Of a stretch of 64,000 nucleotides of DNA, positions 10,771 to 19,059 are shown in pieces; position 1 is the first letter of the stretch; every line of letters starts with the position of its first letter. Source of the stretch: Aphrocallistes beatrix (taxonomy: Eukaryota; Porifera; Hexactinellida; Sceptrulophora; Aphrocallistidae); contig OY725488.1 of NCBI GenBank assembly GCA_963281255.1, forward strand, positions 868,001 through 932,000. Reading direction: 5' to 3'. Under the pieces are notes generated by a model that saw nothing but the letters and a program-made list of their open reading frames with translations, made no database searches and was not told where the DNA came from. A program made the translations under genes and the position numbers.

Positions 10771-11267
10771 CATCCTACTGCCGCCTGGACATTCCTCTCT
10801 GAAGCATTACTTTCCCATTCTTATAAACGCTCTATTCTACTCGTAGGTTCCTGTATAATTGTATAATGTTGTGAGATAAAAGTATTCTCTTAGATTGTTT
10901 ATATTATAGGAATTATTGATAAATTTGAATTAAATTAACAATTAAGGTTAGAATTTATAGTATGCAATATTTTTATTCGTTATAAGCAATAGGAGATGGT
11001 TGAAGGTGTAGATAAGGCTGAATCAAGACAGGAAAAGATTCATCATGATAATTTGTTTATTTATTTATTCAAATGTGAAAAACAGCTGGAGCGCTCCATG
11101 CAAATAAGTAACAACATTTTCCTTATTAATAACAATTACAACACATAAAAAAAACAAATACGTACATTTATACGTATATGGAGAATATAAATATCCAAAG
11201 CCAATGTACAATTCGAAAGTAAGTCCGATTCTATTGTCACGCACAGTACAGAATATTGAGTCATCAA
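10771..11267. other. Intergenic between convergent caspase-NHL and RNase T2 genes
   Basis: This is the shared 3' region of two convergent genes. It is AT-rich and includes AATAAA-like words (GATAAAAGT near 10875, ACATAAAAAAAAC near 11142) that could serve as poly(A) signals. No gene was seen. Confidence 0.4.
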
Positions 11268-11957
11268 TCAGTCATAGATCACAAAGTCGATGGGTTTAGA
11301 TTGAGAACATCCGTAAATGCCATCACAATCGATAACTTTACTCAGTTCTTTATCAAAACAGATTTCCAACGCGGTGAGATTCGTACTTCTGCACATCAGC
11401 CCGACTTTATGTCCTAAAACGTTTTTGAACGCGTTTTGGAATTCAGCATACGACTTAGTCATTCCAGGCAGAATATTGGCTTTGGACAAGATTAGACTGA
11501 TGTTATACGTGTTGTAGAGATCGATTGTGTTCTGGAAGTAGGATTTTTGATCAGGAATTTTCTTCGTGTCTCCAGCTACTGCACAGGTCCCATGGTGATC
11601 CCACTCATGCTCCCAGAAACTGGAATTGGTCCTATTTGTTATGTAAGTATACCAATATTTATCCATAAAGTCCAACATTTTGTCAGTCAACAATTTCTGA
11701 TTGAAAGAAACATTAGTACATTTTTCAGGTCCTTTGGTATTTCCAAGGGTCGGCCACAACCCGTGAATTGTCCACATTGGCGGGAGTTTAGAGAACTTGC
11801 AGGTTTTTTTAAAATCCATGCAAGACCCTGGAGCCCAGAACTGAGTGTAGATAAAATGGTCGAAATATGTGGCATCCACGCTTATCTCAGGTGTTGGCAG
11901 TGCTGAGAGAACGAAAAGGAAGAGGCTAACTGCCAGTATACTCTTGAGTATATTCAT
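11268..11957 (-). CDS. Secreted ribonuclease T2
   Basis: 229 aa, single exon. An N-terminal signal peptide (MNILKSILAVSLFLFVLSAL) is followed by an RNase T2 domain. CAS I is MWTIHGLWPTLG, with the first catalytic His. CAS II is SFWEHEWDHHGTCA, with the catalytic Glu and His. The Lys of the usual HEWxKHGTC motif is His here. Paired cysteines (SCMDFKKTC, HGTC, MCRS, ICFD, DCDGIYGC) fit the family's disulfides, and several N-x-T/S sites fit secretion or lysosomal targeting. The family cleaves single-stranded RNA through 2',3'-cyclic phosphates, with roles in lysosomal RNA turnover. Length is typical. Confidence 0.93.
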   Translation of the reverse strand: MNILKSILAVSLFLFVLSALPTPEISVDATYFDHFIYTQFWAPGSCMDFKKTCKFSKLPPMWTIHGLWPTLGNTKGPEKCTNVSFNQKLLTDKMLDFMDKYWYTYITNRTNSSFWEHEWDHHGTCAVAGDTKKIPDQKSYFQNTIDLYNTYNISLILSKANILPGMTKSYAEFQNAFKNVLGHKVGLMCRSTNLTALEICFDKELSKVIDCDGIYGCSQSKPIDFVIYD

Positions 11958-12455
11958 AGCTAGATGTGTAATTTCAAGGGAATTATCAAATAATAATACA
12001 TAGTTAATGTATGAAGCAAGGACTTCTAGTTTATATTAATCAAATTATTATACTTTATCAAACAGAGCAATCGTCTTAAGCCACAATTGTTCAGTAAGTA
12101 TATGTCTGTAGAAAAGGTGTAAGGGAGTAAAGTTCGCAAGCTCGACCCGATCGAGAGAATTCAGGCCCGTTGCGACCTCTATAAGGGAGTGTTCAAAGGT
12201 TGACAATTTTGACTGTAATATTATAGAAAATTAGAGCCCAACTCTCTGTATTTGTCACACTTGGTCTAACCCCTCTCACTCCTCCTTGTACTGCATTAGA
12301 ATGGTCCCTGATCTGATCGTGATACTTCTTAGTGCAATTAATTAATTCGGAGTAATTAAATTCTACGAATTAACTATATGTATTTACATGGGCAACAAAT
12401 CATTTGTAGATTTGATAATTTGAAAAAAACTAAAATAATGTTAACTAATCTAGAA
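11958..12455. other. Intergenic between RNase T2 and NOL6
   Basis: AT-rich DNA upstream of RNase T2 and downstream of the NOL6 stop. No gene or recognised repeat. A short plus-strand frame entering the NOL6 3' end at 12378 is antisense to NOL6 and unsupported. Confidence 0.4.
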
Positions 12456-15400
12456 TTATTTATGCGAAATATTCTCGATTATATCTCCTCCTATTATTTG
12501 AAAATCACTCAAAATGCTTTTGATATCGGGCTCCATCATACCCTTCACACCTATTCTCCTACCTCCACACTGATTCACGCGAAAACTATCCGTCTGTAGA
12601 TAAGCGGGATTCCAAACCACGCCCACATCTCGCCCACCCAATTCGTCTATGAAGAAGAGCGCTAAATGCTCGTACCTCACTCTCAACTCTCGAACAAACC
12701 TCGCGACCGGATCGAACGCCACCACCGGCATCCTCCTAACTCTGAGCTGCTCCCTCTCCCCACCCGGGGCTACGACCAAGGGGTCCACAGCGGCGATTGC
12801 TCTCGGCACGTACTTGAGCTTAATTCGGATAACAACATCGAAATCCTCTAACGGCGGACGGAATGGAGCCTTGACGTCGGACTGGGGGGTAGGGTGCGAG
12901 AGGATCTCTGACAGGTAAGTGTACGCCTGTTTGGCTAACTGTGCCAGTCTATTGAGTACAGGCAGGGATGGACTCAGTCGAGTTAGACTGGACTCCTTAT
13001 CCCACGGAGACATGAGGAAGAGGGGTGGAAAGGTAGGTCTGGATTTAGAGAACTTCTCTTCAACTTCAGCGATTTCTTCTGAAGTAATCTCCCCGGCAGT
13101 ATTGAGGATGATAGGAAGCGCTTGCCAGTCATGCGAAATAAGAAGCGATAAAAACCTAAAGAAGGCAGTAGCGTGATGTCCTGGACAGGAATATGGCTCA
13201 GGATGCAAGTAGACATAGAGAATCAACATCTCTATTGTAATATCTGGGATGTGTTGAGATAGCATTTCTGAATGCACCCATCTCTTTGCCAGTCTGATAG
13301 CAGGTGACAACGAGGTGTGATCCTGTGCGAGGCCGTGTACGGTGGCAGTGTAGGCAGGGAGAGTTTTGGTCTCAAATACCAGCACATCGGATGCCCGACT
13401 CATCTGCTGCACCTGGTCCGCTGGTCCTGGATAGGAACGCATGAAGAGCGCTTCTCTGTAGTAAGAAATGCTGAAGCGGTAGACGAACCCTTTGAAGAAG
13501 ACGTCGAGGAAGAAGCGAGTGGGGAGAGAAAGGACCGACTGCTTCCTGAGCTGGCGGTGGAGCTCTAAGTAGAACGCAGTCTTTACCCGCCAAATGGCCT
13601 CTAGCTCATCCGGCCACTTTCCCGACACGGCTAAGTTGAGCACAGCGGTGAGTGCAGGGGTGTAGCGGGGGGAGGACAGGTTTGGATCCGGGCTGAGGTA
13701 AGGAGCGTCTCCTTCCTTAGGGAGCAGAGCGGATAATGATTTAGTTGAAGGAGAGGCACATGGAGGAAGAGGATCACACCCCCTAAACACGGCGTGTGTC
13801 CCCTGTACCGAGGTGATACGCAGTGGGAGGTTTTTAAGTGCGAATAAGACATGAGCAAGTTCACTGAAAGAGTCCTGTATCTTACTCGTGACATGCTCTC
13901 CAGTGGAGAGAGGGAACTCATCCTTGTTTGCAGAGTAGCAGGATAGGGAAAGGAGTCCGTCTAGCTGAAGTCCAGGGAATGTCACGCTGTGAGGGGGTAC
14001 ACGCAAGTGCGTCTTTAAGAGGTGTCTGATGATTAAGAAAGGGATGAGCCGCGACTCAGCCTGAGTGGATCCCAGCCAAACTACGACAGGAGACACGGTC
14101 CCATCTGGGAACCTTCTTATCTCAACCTTGTCACCCCAGAAGCTGCTAAAAGCCGCACTTTCAGGATCTCCAACAGACGGGCCAGTCAACTGACTTTTGA
14201 AAGCTTCGCTACCGGCATAGAGCAGACCTAGCGTGAGTTCGTCACCTGGTACTTCCGGGGGGACAGTATCAATGTCCCATGATTGAAACTGTAGAGCAGA
14301 GTGGCATATCAATTGTACTCTCTCACCCATACCTTTATACAACACCTGTATGAGCTTGTTAATCGCGAAATATAGCACCTGAGACCCCAAGTCAGGCACC
14401 TCCTCAATCGGAGTTTTCTCTCTAACTTGAGAGAGAATAGACCCGAGTCCTCCCACCCTTAATGTGCAATCGAACTTGTTGAGAAAGGGAAGAGAAGCGT
14501 TGAATAGAAGATCGAAAGCGCGAGGAGAGTCAAGCAGTGCGAGACAGAGCTGAGCTTCATGTTTTACTCGAGAGTACTGAGAAGGCGAGAGTTCTGCAGC
14601 TAAGTTGACGTAACCAGACGTGTCAATAACCGCAACGTTGAAAAAAGGGAGAAAAGAACCTGGGTGTACAGGGGGCTCTTCTCCCTCCTCCACCAACGAG
14701 ACAGGATGCTCTGTCCAATTGGACGCAGCTAGCGAGTGGATGAATACCCTGAACATCTGGTAATCACTCATACTGCTGTTCAGCTGGCGACTACGCATGA
14801 GCTGCACAAGAAGCATGGTAGCTAGGAAGCCAGTGAACGCACCTACACCTGAGTCCAGGTGGCGCCTCCTGAGCCAGATCTTAACCAGCAGCACCGACTC
14901 ACTCAGCGCTGCACACTGCTCGAGACTTGAGAAGACGGCGTGCAGGTGCTGCTGGTAGAAGAGAGTGGAGAGGAGAGAGTTGTTGTAGAGAGGGGTAGGG
15001 TAGGGGGCGGAGGAGGCTTCAGGGTCTGAGAGGTTTTTGTGTCTGACTGAGCTCTCAAAAGGTAGCAGCTTTGCTAGCTTGAATAGAGCTTTAGGAAGTT
15101 GTAGGAGCAGTCGGATGTCTGCTTTGGGGTAGAGCCTGGTGCGCAGCAAGATTGCAGGTCGAAGCGTGTTTTGGTTGAAATAGAAGTAGTGCATGCTCTG
15201 AACAGGCTCCCATTCTCTCAACCGCTGAGCGAGGTGTGAAAGGTACAACGCGCTCTTTAGCGCCCATCTGTAGTCAAGGTAATCTTTGCGAGCGAAACAT
15301 TGCGAAGGCAGTTCTAGAACTAAATCAACGTTTTGGGAAGATTTCAGCTGTACTCCAAGGATGTAGCTACCCACAAGCTTGATAGAGACCGGAGGTGAGA

Positions 15401-15797
15401 ATTGGAATTTATTCCAATTCCCGCTTAGTGTGGGGCACAGTTCTGTCTGGAAAGGAATTTGATTATTTTCTGACAGGAGTTCAGTTATGAGGATAGGCTC
15501 TGTAGCAGGAAGAGAGGAGATAAATTGATTCAGATCTTTCAGAAACTCATCCAATTTATCTTTTTTCTTCGCGCGAATATTTTTAGTCATTTCATTGACC
15601 TGTAACTTGAGGAGGTGTGAATTGTAAAGAATTTCTGTCTCACGAATAGTTCGCACTTCATCAACTTCTGATTTCGCATGTTTCTCTGTTCCCTCGACAC
15701 CATCCCCTCCTGTTCTTTTAGGTTTTATCGAGTCAGAAGTATTGGACTCTCCTCGCTGTCTCTTGTTCTTACGCTTCGGTTGGATATCTCCGTTCAT
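12456..15797 (-). CDS. NOL6: Nucleolar protein 6 (Nrap family)
   Basis: 1,113 aa in one uninterrupted exon; the vertebrate protein is about 1,146 aa. A basic N-terminus (PKRKNKRQRGE, nucleolar-type) precedes Nrap domains. Recognisable segments include LLTELLSENNQIPFQTE-like spacing, the nucleotidyltransferase-like fold region (VDLVLELP, YLDYRWALKSALYLSHLA), VLLVKIWLRRRHLD, SFWGDKVEIRRFPDGTV, LAKRWVHSEMLSQHIPDITI and HPTPQSDVKAPFRPPLEDFD. NOL6 (yeast Utp22) belongs to the small-subunit processome and acts with Rrp7 and casein kinase in early rRNA processing. The closest upstream gene on the same strand ends only 82 bp before this ATG. The absence of introns in a 3.3-kb gene is notable beside the 21-exon GPCRs. 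Confidence 0.93.
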   Translation of the reverse strand: MNGDIQPKRKNKRQRGESNTSDSIKPKRTGGDGVEGTEKHAKSEVDEVRTIRETEILYNSHLLKLQVNEMTKNIRAKKKDKLDEFLKDLNQFISSLPATEPILITELLSENNQIPFQTELCPTLSGNWNKFQFSPPVSIKLVGSYILGVQLKSSQNVDLVLELPSQCFARKDYLDYRWALKSALYLSHLAQRLREWEPVQSMHYFYFNQNTLRPAILLRTRLYPKADIRLLLQLPKALFKLAKLLPFESSVRHKNLSDPEASSAPYPTPLYNNSLLSTLFYQQHLHAVFSSLEQCAALSESVLLVKIWLRRRHLDSGVGAFTGFLATMLLVQLMRSRQLNSSMSDYQMFRVFIHSLAASNWTEHPVSLVEEGEEPPVHPGSFLPFFNVAVIDTSGYVNLAAELSPSQYSRVKHEAQLCLALLDSPRAFDLLFNASLPFLNKFDCTLRVGGLGSILSQVREKTPIEEVPDLGSQVLYFAINKLIQVLYKGMGERVQLICHSALQFQSWDIDTVPPEVPGDELTLGLLYAGSEAFKSQLTGPSVGDPESAAFSSFWGDKVEIRRFPDGTVSPVVVWLGSTQAESRLIPFLIIRHLLKTHLRVPPHSVTFPGLQLDGLLSLSCYSANKDEFPLSTGEHVTSKIQDSFSELAHVLFALKNLPLRITSVQGTHAVFRGCDPLPPCASPSTKSLSALLPKEGDAPYLSPDPNLSSPRYTPALTAVLNLAVSGKWPDELEAIWRVKTAFYLELHRQLRKQSVLSLPTRFFLDVFFKGFVYRFSISYYREALFMRSYPGPADQVQQMSRASDVLVFETKTLPAYTATVHGLAQDHTSLSPAIRLAKRWVHSEMLSQHIPDITIEMLILYVYLHPEPYSCPGHHATAFFRFLSLLISHDWQALPIILNTAGEITSEEIAEVEEKFSKSRPTFPPLFLMSPWDKESSLTRLSPSLPVLNRLAQLAKQAYTYLSEILSHPTPQSDVKAPFRPPLEDFDVVIRIKLKYVPRAIAAVDPLVVAPGGEREQLRVRRMPVVAFDPVARFVRELRVRYEHLALFFIDELGGRDVGVVWNPAYLQTDSFRVNQCGGRRIGVKGMMEPDIKSILSDFQIIGGDIIENISHK

Positions 15798-15812
15798 TTA
15801 TCTAATAATTTA

Positions 15813-15835
15813 CTACAGAAAAATCGCGTTTTATT
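15813..15835 (-). promoter_or_regulatory. Poly(A) signal and 3' splice-site-like motif between two tandem genes
   Basis: On the minus strand AATAAA (15835-15830) lies 45 nt after the stop of the upstream gene. The pyrimidine-rich TTTTTCTGTAG (15823-15813) follows and ends 15 nt before the NOL6 ATG. This could be a cleavage signal followed by a splice acceptor, either for a 5' UTR intron or for trans-splicing. Both motifs are short, so the reading is tentative. Confidence 0.3.
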
Positions 15836-15879
15836 ACCAGAGTAAAATTGAGTGACAACGATGTTTGTAATTTAACGAA

Positions 15880-16587
15880 TTAATGTGCGACTTTATCATA
15901 CATATTTCTTTTATACTTCCTAGAATGTCTGTAGGAAGACCTGTTCGATCCCTGAATGGTCAGCGAGACCATTTTCCGTTTCATCTCCTGAGTGGGAGTG
16001 TGGACTTCGTTCCTGAGCTGCAGATCGTAGAGAGGTGTGTTCAGTGAGGAGCGAACAAAGCGAATTTTTCTGAGAGTATCACTCACCGTGTCTTGGTTCT
16101 GTGGTGGCGGTAGGAGCTGGTGGATATCGATGTAGAGGGAGGAGGGGGTTGTGCACAGGAGAGGGTTGGGAGAGGGTGTGGTAGGAAAGTTAAGGTGATA
16201 CGTAGATTTGGGAATCGATTGCATTCTGTGTGGACTCCTGTACAAACTTTTGAGACCAAGCAACTGGTGATGCTTAGAGGCGTCTGTTAGAGGCACCGAA
16301 TCCTGTTCGTTGAGAAAAGAGGACAGGTCATGCTGCTTGACGCGAGTAGGAAAGGGAAGTGACTGTAACGGCGTGACAGAGGCATGCACCTTGTCAATGG
16401 CCGCGACGCTATCAGCCCTGATGACTCGCTGAGTGGACTGGAGAGGAGAGGTCTTGTCTGCTAGCGTGGTGCCAGGAGAGGTGAATGTCTTCCAGTGGGG
16501 AGCTTGGTAGCTGTCAGTACAGCGGCTGCGAGAAGGGTAAGGGAAGTCTTGTGAAGAAATGTTAGTCCACATACTGGAGCGGTCCAT
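15880..16587 (-). CDS. Unrecognised Ser/Thr/Pro/His-rich protein
   Basis: 235 aa, single exon, ATG at 16587. I do not recognise a family. The composition is low-complexity and polar, with proline and short aromatic motifs (QAPHWKTFTSPG, GLKSLYRSPH, STYHLNFPTTPSP), and there is a basic C-terminus (SRKYKRNMYDKVAH). There is no signal peptide, membrane segment or coiled coil. Such spaced Tyr/Pro/His motifs are common in microtubule-associated ciliary proteins, but that is a guess. It lies head-to-tail 82 bp upstream of NOL6, an unusually short gap that may reflect shared transcription. The open frame and good codon content support a real gene. Confidence 0.6.
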   Translation of the reverse strand: MDRSSMWTNISSQDFPYPSRSRCTDSYQAPHWKTFTSPGTTLADKTSPLQSTQRVIRADSVAAIDKVHASVTPLQSLPFPTRVKQHDLSSFLNEQDSVPLTDASKHHQLLGLKSLYRSPHRMQSIPKSTYHLNFPTTPSPNPLLCTTPSSLYIDIHQLLPPPQNQDTVSDTLRKIRFVRSSLNTPLYDLQLRNEVHTPTQEMKRKMVSLTIQGSNRSSYRHSRKYKRNMYDKVAH

Positions 16588-16989
16588 CCCCCACTAGAGC
16601 AGGGTGTGAATAATTTTAATAGGAACGACTGTGGCTAGATAAAATTCCTCAATTTCAATTCGAAAATCAAATATGTTGGCTGCCGATTTAAAACTATGTG
16701 TATAATCGGTAGACATTACAAGTGTTTAGTCTATACAGAAGTATTTGATTTAACTGTTGCCTTTGTGGCATTATAAGGTGACAAATGCCAATTTTAAACA
16801 TTTACTGACTCCGATCAAAATAGGCTCCGTATGGTTCGAGGTAGCATGTAGTGAAGTTAAGAAACACAAAATGATTCTTTGAGAAAAAAATGTAAAGTAT
16901 GTAATGAGGAATTCAATCGTTAATTAAAACTAAGTGATGATAAGTTAGAAATGTATGAAAGTCGATAATAACATATAGGAGGTGGTGAG
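16588..16989. other. Intergenic between unknown gene and ACMSD
   Basis: AT-rich region that is the promoter side of the 235-aa gene and the 3' side of ACMSD. No gene or repeat recognised. Confidence 0.4.
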
Positions 16990-18336
16990 TTAGTTTGGCA
17001 CAGCTGTCTCTTGAACGCCACTAAAAGTGGCTCCATTCACTTCCACCGGAGTCTCGCCATTTGACTCAGACTCATTTCCATACTTGGTCTTGTCCAGCTT
17101 TAGGAACGAGAATGCGTTATCTGCCAGCAACTGCTGTTTCAGTCCGTCACTCCAGTTGTCCATCGACTCGATTAGCTTACCAGGATGATGCTCCCCTAGC
17201 GGGAACGGGTAGTCGCTACCTAGAACCACATTCCTTTCTCCCATCACTTCAACCAGGAGTTGTAGCGCCCGCTGGTCATGTACCAAAGAGTCCGCATACA
17301 GCTGACCGACATATTTCTTCGGATTGTAAGGGCAATCAGTGGCACAGAGGTCAGGACGTACGTTGTATCCATGGTCTATCCTTCCTATAGTGTAAGGGAA
17401 CGCGCCTGCGCCGTGTGCGAAACAAACTCTAAGTCTGGGGAACTCCTCCAGAACTCCACCCATCAACAGACAGCAGATCGCTAAAGTCGTCTCGGAAGGC
17501 ATCTCCACTAGCCAAGGCAGCCAGTACTTGGACATGCGGGGTCCTTGCATCATGTCCCAGGGGTGAATGAATAGGCTTGTGTCCAAGTCTTGAGCAGTAG
17601 CGAACACAGGACGCAATTCTGGTGCATCTAAGTTCCAATCTCCAACGTGAGACCCGATCTAAATACAGAAACAATAGACCACAGAGCACAGTGAATCCAT
17701 CCATCAAACCAAAGAAAATTTTGTTGATCCTTGCTAGAATAATCCACAAGCCCAGACAATGAATATAAAATGGCCTCCCAGAATTAACTATAAAGTTTCG
17801 TTTGCACCGCTTGCTTATCCTCCAGAAAAATTCCGTATAAACTTGTGTACATTTATCATACATATCCCAACCTGGAAACCTGGGAAGTTGAGGGTTCCGA
17901 CACATCTCTTCATCTCCTCCACTGCCAGCTCTGGTGCTTGCATTGGTAGCGTGCCTAGACCCACAAACCTGTCCGGATGCTCCGCTACCGTCTTAGCGAT
18001 GTTGTCATTCAGAATGCGAGAGAGATCAAGTGTGTCCTCTGGCTTAGCCCAATAGCTGAACATGACAGGAACTGTGCTCAACGCCTGTACAGTCACCCCC
18101 GTCTCGTCCATGTCTCGAATCCTCCGGCACGGGGAGTAGCAGTTGTCCTCTATCACTCGGAACAGTTTCCCGTCTCGTATCATGTTAGCCTTTCCCTTGC
18201 AGTGGTGCTGCAGTTGGATCCAGCCTCCGTAGCCGTACCTCTCCTTCAGGTCTGGCCACCTCTCAGGCAAGATGTGGTTGTGGATGTCTAATTTCAGGAA
18301 GCGCTGGCTTCCGATAAATTCTGAGTCAAGTGACAT
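16990..18336 (-). CDS. ACMSD: 2-amino-3-carboxymuconate-6-semialdehyde decarboxylase
   Basis: Two exons, 18336-17872 and 17658-16990, separated by a 213-bp intron with donor CAG|GTTGGG and acceptor TTTAG|ATCGGG, phase 0. The product is 377 aa; the vertebrate enzyme is about 336. ACMSD decarboxylates the kynurenine-pathway intermediate ACMS, diverting tryptophan carbon away from quinolinate and NAD. It has an amidohydrolase fold with metal-binding HxH in [16 protein letters not shown], then [76 protein letters not shown] and the catalytic Asp in [19 protein letters not shown]. The extra C-terminus (after [12 protein letters not shown]) is polar and of unknown use. Confidence 0.95.
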
Positions 18337-19059
18337 GTTGCTTTCTCACCGCGACCTCAGAAAGATACTAAATTTAAAAACTGTATTCTTGTCTACTGAG
18401 TAGATAGTATTATTAGCTCATTAATCGGATTTCAAATTGAGAGAGAATTTTTCTCTTCGAAACGCTATTTCATCAGGTTATGTACTGGAACGCATGCTTC
18501 GTTCGTATTTATATAGATCAGATCGCGTGATTCACCCAAGTCGCGAGAATTTAATTAGTAAATATTTGCAACAATTTGTAGAGCAATTTTCATTTGTTTA
18601 CTATGTTGCGTCAGAACGCGTTTCGGTTGATTTCTTAGTTGAAACACATTCTGACGGTAACAACTACATTTTTAAAAGTCTCCGGCTGATACATATAAGT
18701 AGAGATGTTACAATCACAAAATCCATACGCAGAAACCTGATTTTGGCGAATGCTAAATAGGGCTACCCTGCATTTATGTTTATAGGGTTAATTCATTAAC
18801 ATATTATTCAAAATTTTCATTTTTCAACTTGATGCCCATGGTTAATGCTATCTAAAGAAATCCCACATTCTACTAAAATAAAACAATACTAGAGCTGAAT
18901 TTAATCTTAAAAATGGATGAAATTCAGGCATAAAACATAGCTAACCTATAACCTCTCTAAAAGTAAGTTAAGAAAATTCGAATAAAATAGAGGATACATT
19001 TAAAGGAAAGAAAATTAGTCTTTGTTTGTTGTTAACTTTCCCAAAGTTGTATAAACTTA
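18337..19059. other. Intergenic between ACMSD and GPCR copy 1
   Basis: From about 18787 rightward the sequence belongs to the duplicated unit: the same words (TTCATTAACAT, CAACTTGAT, CATGGTTAA, ACATTCTACTAAAATAAAAC) recur near 28497 downstream of GPCR copy 2. The left part is unique AT-rich DNA. A plus-strand frame at 18437-18760 has no ATG start and no recognisable content. Confidence 0.45.

Noticed and set aside
12649-13568. Plus-strand frames opposite NOL6
   Set aside because: They are antisense shadows of a long conserved coding exon; the same holds for plus-strand frames across CLIP, KIN17, RABEPK and the GPCR 7TM exons.
18437-18760. Plus-strand 107-codon frame upstream of ACMSD
   Set aside because: No ATG at its start, no known domain; it overlaps the ACMSD promoter side.
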